Shown here: positions 1 through 12,050 of the stretch, one piece after another
Numbering within the stretch: the first letter of the stretch is position 1
How the letters are laid out: every line of letters starts with the position of its first letter
Assembly (NCBI GenBank): GCA_001466705.2
Contig: LATX02000001.1
Location: forward strand, 2,170,001-2,234,000
From: Moniliophthora roreri
Taxonomy: Eukaryota; Basidiomycota; Agaricomycetes; Agaricales; Marasmiaceae
Direction of reading: 5' to 3'
DNA: 64,000 bases
The notes under the pieces: model-generated
Databases searched by the model: none
The model's input: only the letters and a program-made list of their open reading frames with translations
What the model was told of the DNA's origin: nothing
Made by a program: the position numbers and the translations under genes

Positions 1-48
1 TGTTTGTTTTCTTGCTCATTTACACTCATGGTCACCCAAATTATACAG

Positions 49-1959
49 TGGTCGCTCGCTCACAACGCATTTCATGAAACAACCACCTCGACGAACGTAT
101 CCTGACTACTACGAACTCATACAACATCCTATTGCTCTTGAAGATATCAAGAAAAAGCTAGAATCTAGGACATACCCAGACCTTGAAGCCGTCAGAGCAG
201 ATTTGGAACTCTGCTTCAACAACGCGAAATCTTACAACGTGAAGGATAGCGAAATCTACTTGGATGCAAAGGAATTGCTAGTGAGTCTCGATTGAGTAGA
301 GATCCAGTTCATTCTGACAGCTTTTCGCAGAAACTGACGAATAAAGCTTACAACAAGTTGGTACCATCAGAAGATGGCGAGCATAAGCACAAGCCACCAA
401 GCCTTAGTCGCCTCATCAAGTCCAGATTGCAGAAATTAGTGGCGAAAACTGACGACGAGTAAGCACCTTCACTTATGAAGAGATACTCTTTCTGACAAGT
501 TGCAGCGGTCGAGTTATCTCTGACATGTTCATGGAACTTCCGTCGCGGAAGGAATGGCCTATCTATTACAAGGAAATAAAGCGGCCTCAGTGCTTTGAGA
601 ACATCTTCGTGAGTTGTGAATCGGCTCAAGATCTTCTAATCCTCAATCTCGGTTAGAAACGCATCAAACGCAAAGAGTACCAAAGCTCGAGTGAATTTGC
701 GGTCGATGTTGAGCTGGTGTTCTCCAATGCTCTACATTTCAACCAAGAGCATAGTCAAGTTTGGGAGGACGCAGTAACTCTCCGGGTACTTATTTTCTTC
801 TCCCATTGCAGAACATATACTTACTGTTCTTATAAAGGATTACTTCCGAACGTTAATGGCTGATATGCCTCCTCCGTTTGACCTACCACAGTATTCCAAG
901 CCATCCAATAACAAGATAAAGATCAAAATGCCTGCGACGCATCCACCTCCTATAGCCACTGCGGCCACTACGGCCACTATATCGCACTCACAAGTACAGC
1001 CGACTGCCAGTACCTCCACGACTCTTCGTCTTCCTGCAGCCAAGCCAGCTGCTCAGCCACCTGTGAAAACGGAAACCACACCAAAACCATCTCCGGCTTC
1101 TTTACCTTCATTACCCAATACAAACGACATCAACGTTAACAAGACTTCTACTGCAGCAGCACCTTCAACCGCACCAACCGCTACGGCCGCGCCTAAATCA
1201 ACGCCCAAGCCTGTACCTGCTCCAACGCCAGCACCGAAAGCAGCTACACCAGCGCCCGCCTCGATCGCCCCAGCGGCACCCCCAACGCTGACACTAGCAC
1301 CAACGCCTGTCGCACCAATTCAGACATACGCATCGCTAGCCCAGTATGTAGCCAAGCCGTCTCCGACTCCGGCACCAGAACCGGTCGTGAAGCCACCCGC
1401 GGAAGTGCCTGCTATTCTACAGTCCACTTCTAGTTCACCTGCGCCTCCTCCGGCACCTCAGTGTCGGTTGAAATTCGTTAGGATCAAGACAGAACCTCGA
1501 GGACGGCTCATATACCTTGATCAGCGAGATGGGGTGTCAAATTGGGTTATGAGGTTTGACAAGGCAGAGTCGAGTTTGTGTGTGCAGGAAGTTGCGTTTG
1601 TTGATGATCTTGATGGAGACAGTAGCGGCGGTGAAGAAGATGCGGACGAGGAGGTCGATATGGAGGTCGACAGCGGTCCTAAAGCTGTCAAAAAGAAGAG
1701 GGGCCGTGGTCGACCTCCGAAGAATACGCGTGCTGCTGCTGCTGCTGCTAAAGCAACTGCTCCAGTCAAGTCCAGTCCACCACAGAAAAAGAGGGCGGTG
1801 AGAGGTGAGATTCAGGTGAAGATTAACGGGACAGTCGTCGGCGGGAAGGAGGGAGAAAGTGGTCGATGGACGGTCGAGCTTACTACAGGGAGCAATATTC
1901 TTGAAGTCGGTGAAAAGGGAGGTACTGTTTGGAAAGTCTATGCGGAGCGAATCGGATGA
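49..1959 (+). CDS. Tandem-bromodomain chromatin protein, Rsc4-like (5' end outside window)
   Basis: Five exons can be read: 49-280, 331-458, 506-608, 657-785 and 838-1959, with GT-AG introns of 47-52 bp that keep one frame. Exons 1-2 encode a bromodomain (GR at its start, PPRRTYPDYYELI, then FNNAKSYN); exons 3-5 encode a second one (SRKEWPIYY, FSNALHFN) after a linker of about 40 residues. The remainder is a long Ala/Pro/Thr-rich segment, an acidic stretch, an AT-hook-like KKRGRGRPPKN and a folded-looking C-terminus. Two close bromodomains without a BAH domain fit Rsc4 of the RSC chromatin remodeller, which reads acetyl-lysine on histone tails; Rsc1/Rsc2 would carry a BAH. The start codon lies upstream of the window, and the acceptor at 48 is inferred from the bromodomain frame. 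The two-bromodomain call is firm; the Rsc4 assignment is inference. Confidence 0.85.
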
Positions 1960-2216
1960 GAGATTTACATTACTATCAGCTATTCTACTTACTAGTCACC
2001 ACTCGTTGTTTATAATTCTACTTGTTGTATTATTGGATACTACTACCTTTGAATGGGACAACTTCGCCATGTCAAAGAAGCACGAATGCTCTAGCCGAAA
2101 ATGTCAGGAAAGAAGATTTCACAAAAAATTACAAATCATGAACGCAATACAAAGCTATAACATGCGAACGAGGTGACCCGTACGGACGACAGTAAGATAA
2201 TGATACAGAGACGCGA

Positions 2217-2998
2217 TCACGGGTATTGTAGAATGAATTCCTTCATTTCTTCCTTCCAACTGCATCGATCGGCTAGACCTTTCGTCGAATGTTCTTCGTA
2301 CCCGCAGTGTTGCTTCAACCCCACAGCTAGCTTTTCCAGAACTACCTCTAAATGACCAGGGCTTTCCCTCGTGTAGAGACCTTCATCAGCGGAAGAACGA
2401 ATCGTGAACGGTTCGCGCATGAAATAGAACGGAAGTGGAACATCGTGGGCATAGGCGCGTGGCTGAAAACGCATGTAAGCAATGTCTCTCTTCGACTTTG
2501 AATTGGAAACGCGATCGCGGATTTGCTGAACGACATGAGAGTTCGGTTGTGTAAGGTTAGAGTATGTGTTGTGGACAGCAATAAAGGCGAGACGCTCGAG
2601 TATAGGGTAGTGATAAACCATAGAACCGGGCGTTCCACAGCGAACAGGACAGCTTGGGTTTGGGCAGCCTTCAGGTTCAATGCCGTTACGCTGGCATTTG
2701 CCGCGGAAGTGGTGAAAGATGGTTTCTCTCAGACAGTCAGAAGCAGCACCATCCCACGCAGCCCAGAGTGGCTGCAAAGAATTGGGAACACCAAGATCCT
2801 TTTCCTGAAAGGCGAATTTCAGTAGACCGTAAAGTCCAAGAAAAAACTGAATGTGCTGACCGCCTGTTTGAAAAAGTTCAGAAAGATAGGCGAATATCTT
2901 CTCTTGAACTCGTCCGAGGTACCGTTCATGCAGTGTTCTTCGCAAGCGTAAATAAGAGCGGGAACAGTGAAAAGTGCGACGATTAACAGCGAGATCAT
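2217..2998 (-). CDS. Small secreted Cys-containing protein, unknown function
   Basis: Two exons on the minus strand, 2998-2923 and 2863-2217, with a 59 bp intron, give 240 residues. Using the intron joins an N-terminal signal peptide (hydrophobic core ISLLIVALFTVPALIYA, then CEEHCMNG) in frame to the long second exon; a longer unspliced reading from 3014 lacks that signal and is less likely. The mature part has about ten Cys residues (for example CPNPSCPVRCG) and no membrane segment, so it is probably exported. I do not recognise the family. It runs tail-to-tail with the bromodomain gene and starts 61 bp from the start codon of the CCCH gene on the other strand. Confidence 0.7.
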
Positions 2999-3059
2999 GG
3001 TGGTTCAAGAACAATAGTGCTTAGGCAGGCGTGACCGCGACTCAACTCCAACATCCATC

Positions 3060-5355
3060 ATGCCCAGCCTAACCAAGTGTCGAGTCAGTTTTTCTCATTC
3101 TTTTGCGCCGTTCTTCTAATTATTGGACTGCAATTCTAGTACTACGACGACGATGGTCAAGAAGCAGTTCGTGGAGGATGTGCACGGGGCAGTGAGTGTT
3201 CATTCGTGCACCCTAACCAGCCACAGTGGCGTTTTGCAGTTCGAAGGGGTCCCATGGTGCGTATCGTGCTCATCTATACCTTTAAAATTGGCCTGATCCT
3301 TGGATCCTCTAGCACAGCGGTCCCAGAAGAGGCTTTTCTGGAGCAAAAGCAAACAATCCACTCGTTGGCGATCGAATAGCAAGCTCTAGATGGGGATTAC
3401 CTCCTTCTCCTAAACCATCGGGAAATTCACCAATCGTAACACCTCAGGAGGAAACTGATCCCTGGAACACGGCTAGTTGGACGACATCCGTAGATGATAC
3501 CTCGAAGTCAGCAGCACCACAACCATCCCCATCACGATCAACTTTTGGCGACAAAAAGGGCAAGGGAAAGAGCATGAGTGGCTGGGACGCTTTGCGAGCA
3601 AGCAACGACGAGAACCAAAGCGACGGATGGGGTAAAAATCCTGGATCAGGAGGCTGGGTCAGTTCAGGTAATAATGGAGGCTGGGGTAACTCGGGTGGTG
3701 ATGACGGTGGTTGGGGCAGTTCTTCATCTGCAGACAATGGCGGCTGGGGTTCTATAGGCGATCGGGGGAGTGCAGAAACTAAAAAGGACGAGGCAAAGGA
3801 AGACAACACCGAACTTATAAGGGCTCAAACATCCTTCACTACTCCAACCAGTACCATTCCTAAATCAGAAAAGCCTGTAGTACCTGCTATTCGCATTCCA
3901 TCTGGCTTAAGTCGCAGAGAATCCTCGCCCCAGATCGGTTCTACTACTCCTGCATCATCAGTAGGCCGCAGTTCGGCCAGCGTCTCCAAACCTCGTTTAC
4001 CAATTCCAGGCCACAGCAATGGTAACTTGAGCAGGCAGTCATCAGACAGAGATAAGACCCCAGTTGCTGCAATCAAGTCATTCACTACAAAGTCTCGGTC
4101 AACGACACCCTTACAAAGGGCACATAGTCCAAGAGAACGAAAAATGGGTTACGAAACCGCTGTAGAGTATGTGCTTTATTTCTCTCTGCCCTCTCACCTC
4201 ATTAACCCAATGTGTTACCTCAGGAAAATGATCAACATAGCTGAAATGCGGACTGAGCTCTTGGACGCAAAGAATACTCTTAACCGGTGGAAAGCGCTCC
4301 AATTATCGCATCAGTTCGGACGGGCGCGTGTTTCCGGCCGTAGAAAATTGGATCAAATACGGATTGACCTCACGGAAATGACCAAAGGGCTGGAGAAGGC
4401 AATTGCGGAAGAAGTACATATCCTCACACACGAAGTTCCATCCGTGTCTTCGTCATCTCCTCAGCTTGATTTCGACATTGAACATAAATGCGAAATTGTC
4501 AAATCGTATATCGCCGAAGTGGACGCCTATGTCGAGGATTTGAAGAGGTACAGAGAGGAAGCCAAGGCGAACGAAACTGTATTGGAGTTGCAAAAGCAAC
4601 AGGAAGTCGAAGCAGCGCAAGCTCGAGCTGAGATGCCTCCGCCTCCGCCGCCTGAAGATTCCAAAAACATGAAGTGGAAGGAGCTGGAGGCGCGAGCGGC
4701 TAAGGTAGCAGCTAATCTGGAGGAACTGGTTGGGGTGATTGATGAAAATCGAGATTACACTGCGCTGGAACGAATCGTGGACACCGCAGACTCTCGGTTA
4801 CAACAGCGGGTCAGGCCAGTAAGGGCAACGGTTGAGGAGGAACGTGAAAGGCTTGCCGTATTGACAAAGAGATTTGAAGAAAGAGCCGAGGTACTGAAGA
4901 AACTCGAAGAACGGCGGGCTGAGATGATTAAAACAAAGCGAGATGTGAGTATTTTCAAGGATGTGAAGGAACGGTTTGGATCTAACTTTTTTTCCCCTGC
5001 GTAGTTGGAATCTTGTGTCGTAAAGCTCGAGCAATGGGATCGAGAGCGAGGCGTTCTCATTGCTCAATTAAACGATCAGGTCACAAATCTACACACCCTT
5101 CGCAAACCAGAATCCGAGCCCACTCCAGATTATGAGCTGTTCCTTCCGCATGTACGAACTTTAACGGACCAACTCATCGAAGAGTTGGTTGCGCCAGCTT
5201 TTGCCCGGCTTAGCGTCGAGTGCGACCGGCACGCTGAACATATGCACGCAGAGGCGGAAAGAAAAATTGACGCCAAAATGAAAGAGATTACGGATCTTAC
5301 GAACATAATTTTGGAGCTCGCTCGTGCGGAGGCTGTTACACAAAGAGGACAATGA
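3060..5355 (+). CDS. CCCH zinc-finger protein with long coiled-coil C-terminus
   Basis: Exons 3060-3083, 3140-3256, 3313-4166, 4224-4944 and 5005-5355; introns are 56-60 bp and all keep the frame. The N-terminus MPSLTKCRYYDDDG followed by CARGSECSFVHP makes a C-x5-C-x3-H zinc finger (first Cys in TKC), a fold usually tied to RNA binding. Next comes a Trp/Gly-rich low-complexity stretch (repeated GGWG), a Ser/Thr-rich linker and about 400 residues of charged, helix-forming sequence with a poly-Pro interruption. The intron at 4167-4223 is a multiple of three, so the unspliced reading is also open there; GTATGT and CAG at its borders favour splicing. A nuclear or RNA-related role is inference; the exact family is not recognised. 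Confidence 0.78.
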
Positions 5356-5527
5356 TGGCTTGTGAACTGCCTTCTTGTGCCGTCGTTTTCCTGTTGATAC
5401 CCTGCTAGAACCTTGGGATACCGTTCACTCTTGCATATTTCTTGTTGCACGCATTCCTATAATGTAGCGTATATTAGTTACGACGTCCACGATCCTAGTG
5501 TATCCATAGCGGTCCCAAAATCTAATC

Positions 5528-7425
5528 CTACTGTCCACTAGTACCGTTTGTAACAGGATCATCCGTTTCGCTAGCCGAATTCTCGTCTGGCATGGGAATG
5601 TATCGATGATATCGACCGGGAGTTTCACCCAACTGCTCTAAATATCTGTGTAGCATGTCTTCACGTCCAACGGGGCGTATCTCGTAGCCCTCCGAACCAC
5701 GTCGAACGCGAGGATTATTAGTCACTTCGTCCTCATCAGAAGAGGTGTCGTATGTCCGGTCAAGTGTAGCACCGGGTTCATAGTCAGGGTGATAAGGGGG
5801 GTATTCGGATGCTCCAGTTACGGGCCTATTACGTCGTCGGGTTTGCGATTCTTGGCGTAGTTGCGAATTGGAAGGAGCGAGATCAGGATTGAATGTACCG
5901 TTTTCATATGTCCAAGGCGAATGTGGGAGAGTGAAACCCTTCTTGGGGTCTTCGTATTGACTTCTGGCAGGATCTTTTGGAGGCCATGCTTCGTCACTGA
6001 AGTCTGGAAAACAGGGGATCGTATCAATAAAGGATTCATCAATAATGAAATAGGTGAAATAAGACAGAATCTTTGTACCCACGGGGAGATCATGGAGATT
6101 CAGACTTCCCAACCTCGCAGCTCTCCTCGTTCGTACTGGTCTCGATGAGAGGTTAATTCAACCCACTTACCCTCACCCTCCGCAAGCTCATACTTCAAGC
6201 CATTGCCAGGCGGAATAGTCGGGCAACACCAGAGTAGTCTATTCTTCCCAAGGACAGACTCGATGTTTTTTCTCCTACCGAGATTCTATTGGGAAGGCTG
6301 TGTTAGGCGGCATCTGACTGGCATGGGGGGAAATACCGGGAGTACACACGTAGGGATATCTGATCTGCATTTATATTCAGTGACTAGGGGCGAGAGGTGT
6401 GAATAGCGCCAGCTCACCTCGCGAATTTTTCCTCTTCGGACCATGGTTGCGGCCTTGTCCTTTTCCCAGCCTTCGATCGTGGTAGTGTTTCCCATTAGTC
6501 CATGAAAGTGGTAGAGACTGAAGGGTAAATTAGCGATATCAACGAAGTAAGACTGAATGCGAGGACATACCTGAACGCTCCAACTGCAAGTAGTACCGGA
6601 ATGCAGGCGACATAATTAAGAATTATGAACACTAATTCTGTTCCCGACAGTGCATCCTGTGTACAGAATCAGTCAAATGGTACAGAATGCTCGTGGCAAT
6701 TTCGACCTACCCAATAGCTCATAGACATGCCCCAAATCCTCCCCGTGACCATGGCAATATGGTACGAACATGCAACGTCCACATAGAATAGGAAACGGAT
6801 GAAATGACCGTAGTTGAAGTGGCCAACACAATTGTTGATCCACGGACAGTGATGGTCTACAGTTCAAGATTAGGGTAGACTCTTCGTGTATAAAAGTTTT
6901 TAACAGTACCCATTCGAAGGACACAGCTACGAGGAAATGAGTATGGACCTAGAACTTATCCAACACGTTTGAAGCTCACCGGTTACACTGCCGACAATGG
7001 TGAGTCCTGGGAGGCTTGTACAATTTGCACATCCTGCAGTATCTCGGAGCACCTGTCAACTTTTTGACCTCGTATCCATCAGAGTGACTGTCCGGTTTCT
7101 TGAATGTAACTGCGTGAACAAGACTGGTATCCTGGTAGCTATTCCTGAAACATACCCAACTGTCTGGTACAGTTCCGGGGTCTGTATTCACGCAAAGGTA
7201 GTAATTCCATAGTAGCGTCCCTACAAAGAAACTTTTGACACTTTATAAACTTCCGCAGTAAGATGAGATCGAGACGCACTTGAACGGAACCAGCAATACC
7301 AGGAGTTCAACGGATACTTCGCGACCATACCAAGGCCAAATTATGAATATTTGAGAAGAATATGCAATGAAGCAGATCAGACATAGGACGAAGTTGACGA
7401 TGAGAATCCCAAGTATTGGGTACAT
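5528..7425 (-). CDS. PFA4: DHHC palmitoyltransferase PFA4
   Basis: Eight exons: 7425-7280, 7231-6980, 6926-6910, 6856-6711, 6656-6571, 6517-6418, 6285-6171 and 6135-5528, giving about 489 residues. Four hydrophobic segments surround a Cys-rich domain ([21 protein letters not shown]) and the catalytic [10 protein letters not shown] motif, whose Asp codon is split between exons 3 and 4. The segment [20 protein letters not shown] is characteristic of PFA4, the ER-membrane S-acyltransferase that palmitoylates chitin synthase Chs3 in yeast. Exon 3 is only 17 nt. The intron before the last exon is 35 nt, or 41 nt if an alternative GT donor at 6176 is used; both keep the frame. The intron 6417-6286 is long (132 nt) and is placed by conservation. 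A divergent start lies 70 bp away. Confidence 0.92.
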
Positions 7426-7495
7426 GAAGGGAGAGAGTCAGACTGTGTGTCGCGGCAGTCAAAACTGCTCAAACTGCTCTTGTGGGAGGACCACC

Positions 7496-8693
7496 ATGCA
7501 GGCGTACCGTTTGGCTCTAGTACGCCGTTTCGGTCCCTCTTCAATCCAATTTCGCGCACATTCGGCTTCTGCGACACCCAGAAAGGCTGATTCATGGGGT
7601 GATGTTGTCATTCGTATGTCTTTCCATGGCTTTAAACTTTTTGACGTTTCTCAAATTTTACTTTCGCTAGCCTCAAGACATGAAGTAAGAGAGAAGCAAC
7701 GACTGGCATTTTCAGATTTCGGTGCGCGCAGTTGTATACTATCTCATGTTTCCTTGTTATTCATTTTACCGTGTAGTCGCTGGTGCAAAGCCAAAGACTC
7801 TGTCGAATAACGCAGAGTCACGGAATAACGAGTTCCACGCTTCTCCAACCCCGCAACAACCAATTTTGAAATGGTCCCCTCGTCCTCGCATTGACCCCCA
7901 ACCTGCCAAACCATCCACAACCCAGCTCGACCTCAACGACCTACCTCCGTCAACTTCCGCCTCCGCCGCTCCGGAAGCCGGCATGCAACCCAACGTCTGG
8001 GATAATGCTGTTTCTAAATTACCCGGCAGAAAAGCTTCTTACTTTGAAGGTAGCTCCTGGACGCCTAGTGGTCACGTTGTTGAACGTGCCAAAGGACCAC
8101 AACGTTCTCCGCGCGCCGGCGGACAGACGCGCGGAGGACCAAATCGCATAGGTCAAATGCGTGCAGAAGGACGGCCATCCAGAGGCGGAAGGGCCTCAGG
8201 CAGTGCTGGCAGGGGACGAGGCATTAGAGAGCGAGGCGGTAAACGTGCTGGTGGCCGCAAAAGAAAGGACGATGACTGGGAAGACGACGAAGCCATCAAC
8301 CTGGATGAACCGGAACCAGACTTTGGCACAAGTGTCAGTCCTATGCATCTTTTACAGCCAAGCATTATCGGTCCTTTACCGGTCGCTGGCGGGAAAAACC
8401 TCCTTGGGGTACCGGCTACTCAAGCTGCAGCGGTAGTAGCGGGTTCTGGAACTTCGTTATCGGAATTTGTTCGAGATGCCTCACCAAGACGGATTCTCAG
8501 GCGATATGGTGGGGACTACTCGCACTGCACTCTCAAAACGAGTAAAACTGCAGTGAAGGACCTTACTTCCCTGCAGCTCGCACGTCTTGCGCTTGGTAAA
8601 AGACCAGACGTTGAATTCACCAAACGAGGAGTCGCTGCTGGTATTATCAAATCTACTACTAGCTCTACAAAGCCAACTGTTCAGACAAATTGA
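7496..8693 (+). CDS. Basic Arg/Gly-rich protein with probable mitochondrial presequence
   Basis: Exons 7496-7613, 7671-7721 and 7777-8693, introns 55-57 bp, 361 residues. The N-terminus MQAYRLALVRRFG...FRAHSAS has Arg/Ser/Ala and no acidic residues, like a mitochondrial targeting peptide. The centre is rich in Arg and Gly (GRASGSAGRGRGIRERGGKR) followed by an acidic DDDWEDDE patch. The C-terminal part (LTSLQLARLALGKRP) looks like a short helical domain. I do not recognise the family; a nucleic-acid-binding mitochondrial protein is a guess from composition. It faces PFA4 head-to-head and ends 147 bp from the stop of the next gene on the other strand. Confidence 0.72.
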
Positions 8694-8840
8694 CATAGAG
8701 TATACGATGATGTATAGAACGCCATAAAAATACGCAATAATTACACAGATAATTCGCCTAGAACAGACAAGATTAGACGACATTGGCGTACATGAGAAGG
8801 CAACAAATCAGATAGTAAGAAGGCGGACAAGTAGTTGGAA

Positions 8841-10972
8841 TCATCTGTCATCCTCCGCCTCTTCTTCCTCAACTTCATCTTCTCCTTCATCCCCCCTTTC
8901 TGCACCTTCGCCTTCACCTTCGCCTTCTTCCTCGTCCGACCCGACACTAGCAGCTCTATCGTTAGCCGCTTGCCATGCCTCCACCAACTCTTCTTCAAAC
9001 GCCTCCTTTTGCAAGTGGGGAAAGAACTTTGGAATGAGAACCATCATCGGATTGAACGTATCCTTCGGGTCATAATACTTGGCATATCTTTCCTGGAACA
9101 CTTCATGATTGAGGATATGTAACGGCAGCTCGTATTCCAATTCGTGCATCACTTCATCTGGAACCTTTACACCAAACGCCTGCAGATGTCGTGTGGTATT
9201 ACGAGCTCTACCAAGTTCTGCCTGACGTTGTGCATATAATGCAAGGACACCTGGTTTGTATGGTCGAGAAGAGGCTATAGTAGGAGCAGCGGTCTGGGCT
9301 ACTGGAGCCACTTGAGCCGCTGGTTCTGCTGGAATACGAGACTTGGAACGACGTGGTGCTGGTGCAGAGACGGATTCATCAATGGCTGCGATTGGAGGCA
9401 TGGATGCCTGCCTGTTCGGAGCAGGTTCGTCGGTAGGAGGAGCTGTCTTTCGTAAACGTTTTTTCGCTTGTTTGACCGGGACATCTGCTGCTGGTTCTGG
9501 CGTATCTTTTAGTACTTGAGCAGTCTTTGCAGCTTTGGGCGCCACACTGATCGAGCCCACACGTCGCACAGTACCGTCTGGGTTCTGAGGAGGTCGGCCT
9601 CTTCTTTTCGTAGGTTTGTCTTGTTCTTTTGGCTGTTCAAGCACAGCAATGTCTGGATTGGAGATGGGAGTGTCCGGGACAATGATAGGTTGTTCTGCAG
9701 GCAACGGCGGCGGGGTCTGTGTAGCCTCCGTTTTTCGCTTCTTGGCTGGTCTTCGGATAACCCTGACTGCTGACTCTGGGGCCGATATGGGAGCGGACAC
9801 TGGGGTCGAGGCAGGGGGGTTTGAAGCAGATTTCTTCAACTTGATGATGAGCTTCTCCCGCTGAGGCAGGGATGGAGGCGGGGGTGAAGGAGTAGGTGAA
9901 GGAGTAGGTGAGGTGAGAATTTCGTCTTCATCAACTTCTGTCTCGCCTTCGTCGATATCGATGATACGTTTCTTGGTAGCTTTCGTTGGTATCGGTTTTC
10001 TGACGTGAATCGTATCGACTTGTTCGGCGGCGGCGGCAGCAGTGGGGGATGAAGACGGGGGTATAATCGATGGGGTGGGAGTGCTAACAGCGCTGCCGTT
10101 GGTCTTTCGTATCTTTTGAGTAGGGGGAAGTAGCAGTTTGTACCGCTCTTCCAGGGTCTGAGCAACATCAAGCATTTCCTGCCGGCGTCTCTCTGCCTCA
10201 TGCATGGCAGCAACGCCATTGAGCTGGGTACCAGGATGGCCATTGATGCTTTCGTCACCGTCTTCTGCAATACGGCCTGGTGCAGGTGAAAAGGCAGATG
10301 CAGGGAGAGCAAGAAAAGCCGAATATTCCATGACGCGCAGCTGTTCCACTCGCTCGCGTAACTTATACTGCTCATGCTGGAGCTTTTCTTTCTCCCGCAA
10401 CCGGCCTCTCTTCTCGAAGGCTTCGAATTTCTTGTGGCGGCGCTCATAAACAGCATCAGACGTGTCTGCGATTCCCTAATGGAAACAAAATAGCACAGTA
10501 AATTAGTATCTACTTCTTAGACATAAAGCACAATATACGAACTTCTTCTGACCCCCTCGGTCTGAAACGACCTCCCACAGTATCTGCATCGTTGATGGTT
10601 TCGAAATCCGGAGTTTCTATTAATCCTTGCTCTCTACATGCCTTGAGTAGTTCTGGACGTTCAAAATAGCGTTCATTCGCGCGTTCGTTGAGTATTGGGG
10701 GTATGGGGCACTCAGGTGGAGCCAGAGCAGGACTTGTAGTCAAGAAGAAGCGGGTATTCTCAGGAATCAATGGTTCATTTTCCGCTGTATAATACTCTAG
10801 TTAGAAGACAGCCTTGAATGAGAGGCCAAGAGGGCGTACGTTTCCGACGATTTATCTCCAAAATCATCTGGTCTGCTTCGCAATTGCCTACTCCTGCTCC
10901 AGGTCCACCGCGTCTGGAACGCGAAGGAAGTAAACGACGTTGAGGTCCTTGGCTGGATGATGAGGGATCCAT
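8841..10972 (-). CDS. Nuclear coiled-coil protein resembling the Sas4 family
   Basis: Three exons, 10972-10840, 10784-10543 and 10475-8841, introns of 55 and 67 bp, 669 residues. The N-terminal third has a conserved-looking block (PENTRFFLTTSP, then YERRHKKFEAFEKRGRLREKEKL and a helical run ending EQLRVMEY). This Arg/Lys/Glu-rich helix is what I associate with Sas4-type subunits of histone acetyltransferase complexes. The middle is Pro/Ser/Ala-rich with AT-hook-like KRRGRPPQNP and several basic clusters that could act as nuclear signals. The C-terminal domain (ARNTTRHLQAFGVKVPDE) precedes a strongly acidic tail. The family name is from memory of sequence style; a profile search against PF15460 would settle it. 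Exon 2 uses a GTTCGT donor, chosen because it keeps the frame. Confidence 0.75.
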
Positions 10973-11234
10973 ATTGCGAAGCTAAACTGAGAATTTGGGT
11001 GATTCTCAGCTGCTTTCGGTACGTGTTGAGCGAAAAACAATTGAGAGAGGGTTATGGGCAAGAGCAAATGTAGCCCAATGTTGGCCCAGTGCAAGCGCTG
11101 GGAGACGACTGAGTTTCTTAATCTCCTCTTTGGCTATCTCAGTTTACTCGTTATTCACATTGTACATTATTCAGAAGTTGTAAGTCGACTGTACGGAGTA
11201 CAAATTTCTCCTAAAGTGCTGCAAAAATCTCGTT

Positions 11235-11859
11235 TTACATTAGACTGTATGAGAAACACCACCCATCAGTCTTCAAGGCGTCTACCGCAAGGTTGAGCTT
11301 GTCCTTGGGCACCAAGACGTAATCCGTATTCCTAAAAAAACACGACTTCAGCAGGAGCTATAGGAGGGTGTCGAACGAAGCTGACCATGTGGAGGTAACG
11401 TAGACAGGACACTGGGCTGCCTGAAGAGGCGCGGTAACCTATCAGAAGTCGGGTCAATTGAGTATGTGCAGAGTATATGTCAATTTGAATGATAGCGGAT
11501 CTGTTTTTTTGTATGAAAACTGACCTGAGCCAAGACTCCGACGACAGAAAAAGCCATAGGACCCGCAATCTGGAACATTTTCGATGATCATATTGATAAG
11601 GCGAGCAATCCGAGTCTCTGACCTTGATACATCTCCAAGTGCATCCCGGTTTGAATACATCAGGAAATCCTTCTTGCCATGCTCCTGCAATAGACAGCTC
11701 CTCGGGAGTACGAGTAACTGAGAGAGCTTTTCCTGTGTCTTTCGAGAGGGCTTCCAGGACTGGCACAGGGACCGACTCTTGAGGCGGGAGCTGGGCGACA
11801 AACCACGTCTCTGGTAAGACTTGCAAGTTGAGGCTGGGATGATTCACAGGTGGTGGCAT
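11235..11859 (-). CDS. Small ACT-domain protein (CASTOR/ACT_7-like), intact copy of a duplicated gene
   Basis: Four exons, 11859-11623, 11569-11525, 11438-11386 and 11331-11235, give 143 residues. The order of motifs (TPEELSIA, TWRCIKIAGPMAFSVVGVLA, VYVTSTWNTDYVLV) matches stand-alone fungal ACT-type proteins related to the amino-acid-binding ACT_7 domain of CASTOR proteins; the ligand is not evident. The start is the ATG at 11859, where similarity to the duplicate begins. A degraded copy of exon 1 lies at about 17380-17667. It is probably cytosolic, with no signal or membrane segment. Introns are 53, 86 and 54 bp. Confidence 0.8.
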
Positions 11860-12050
11860 CGTGAAGGGTTTATTGAATTCAGGAGTTGGGTGCAAGTTTG
11901 AAGTCAACTGCAAAAGTACTCCAAACCTTTCACGCGGCGCTCAATCCGGGATAATGAATCCGGATCATCTCTGTAATTCGAAAAGGAAAACCATTCCTGC
12001 ATACAACAAGCGTCGTGGAGTTGTAAACACCCATTCTATATATACACATG

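Noticed and set aside
2998..3014. Upstream ATG at 3014 as start of the secreted protein
   Set aside because: Gives no signal peptide and needs the 59 bp intron to be read through; the ATG at 2998 plus splicing restores a clear signal peptide.
3153..3190. ATG at 3153 as start of the CCCH gene
   Set aside because: That frame lacks the zinc finger and closes; the ATG at 3060 with a 56 bp intron gives the full C-x5-C-x3-H finger.
7367..7810. 147-codon plus-strand frame over the start of the Arg/Gly-rich gene
   Set aside because: Runs through two introns with good GT-AG borders; the spliced reading from 7496 gives a better protein.
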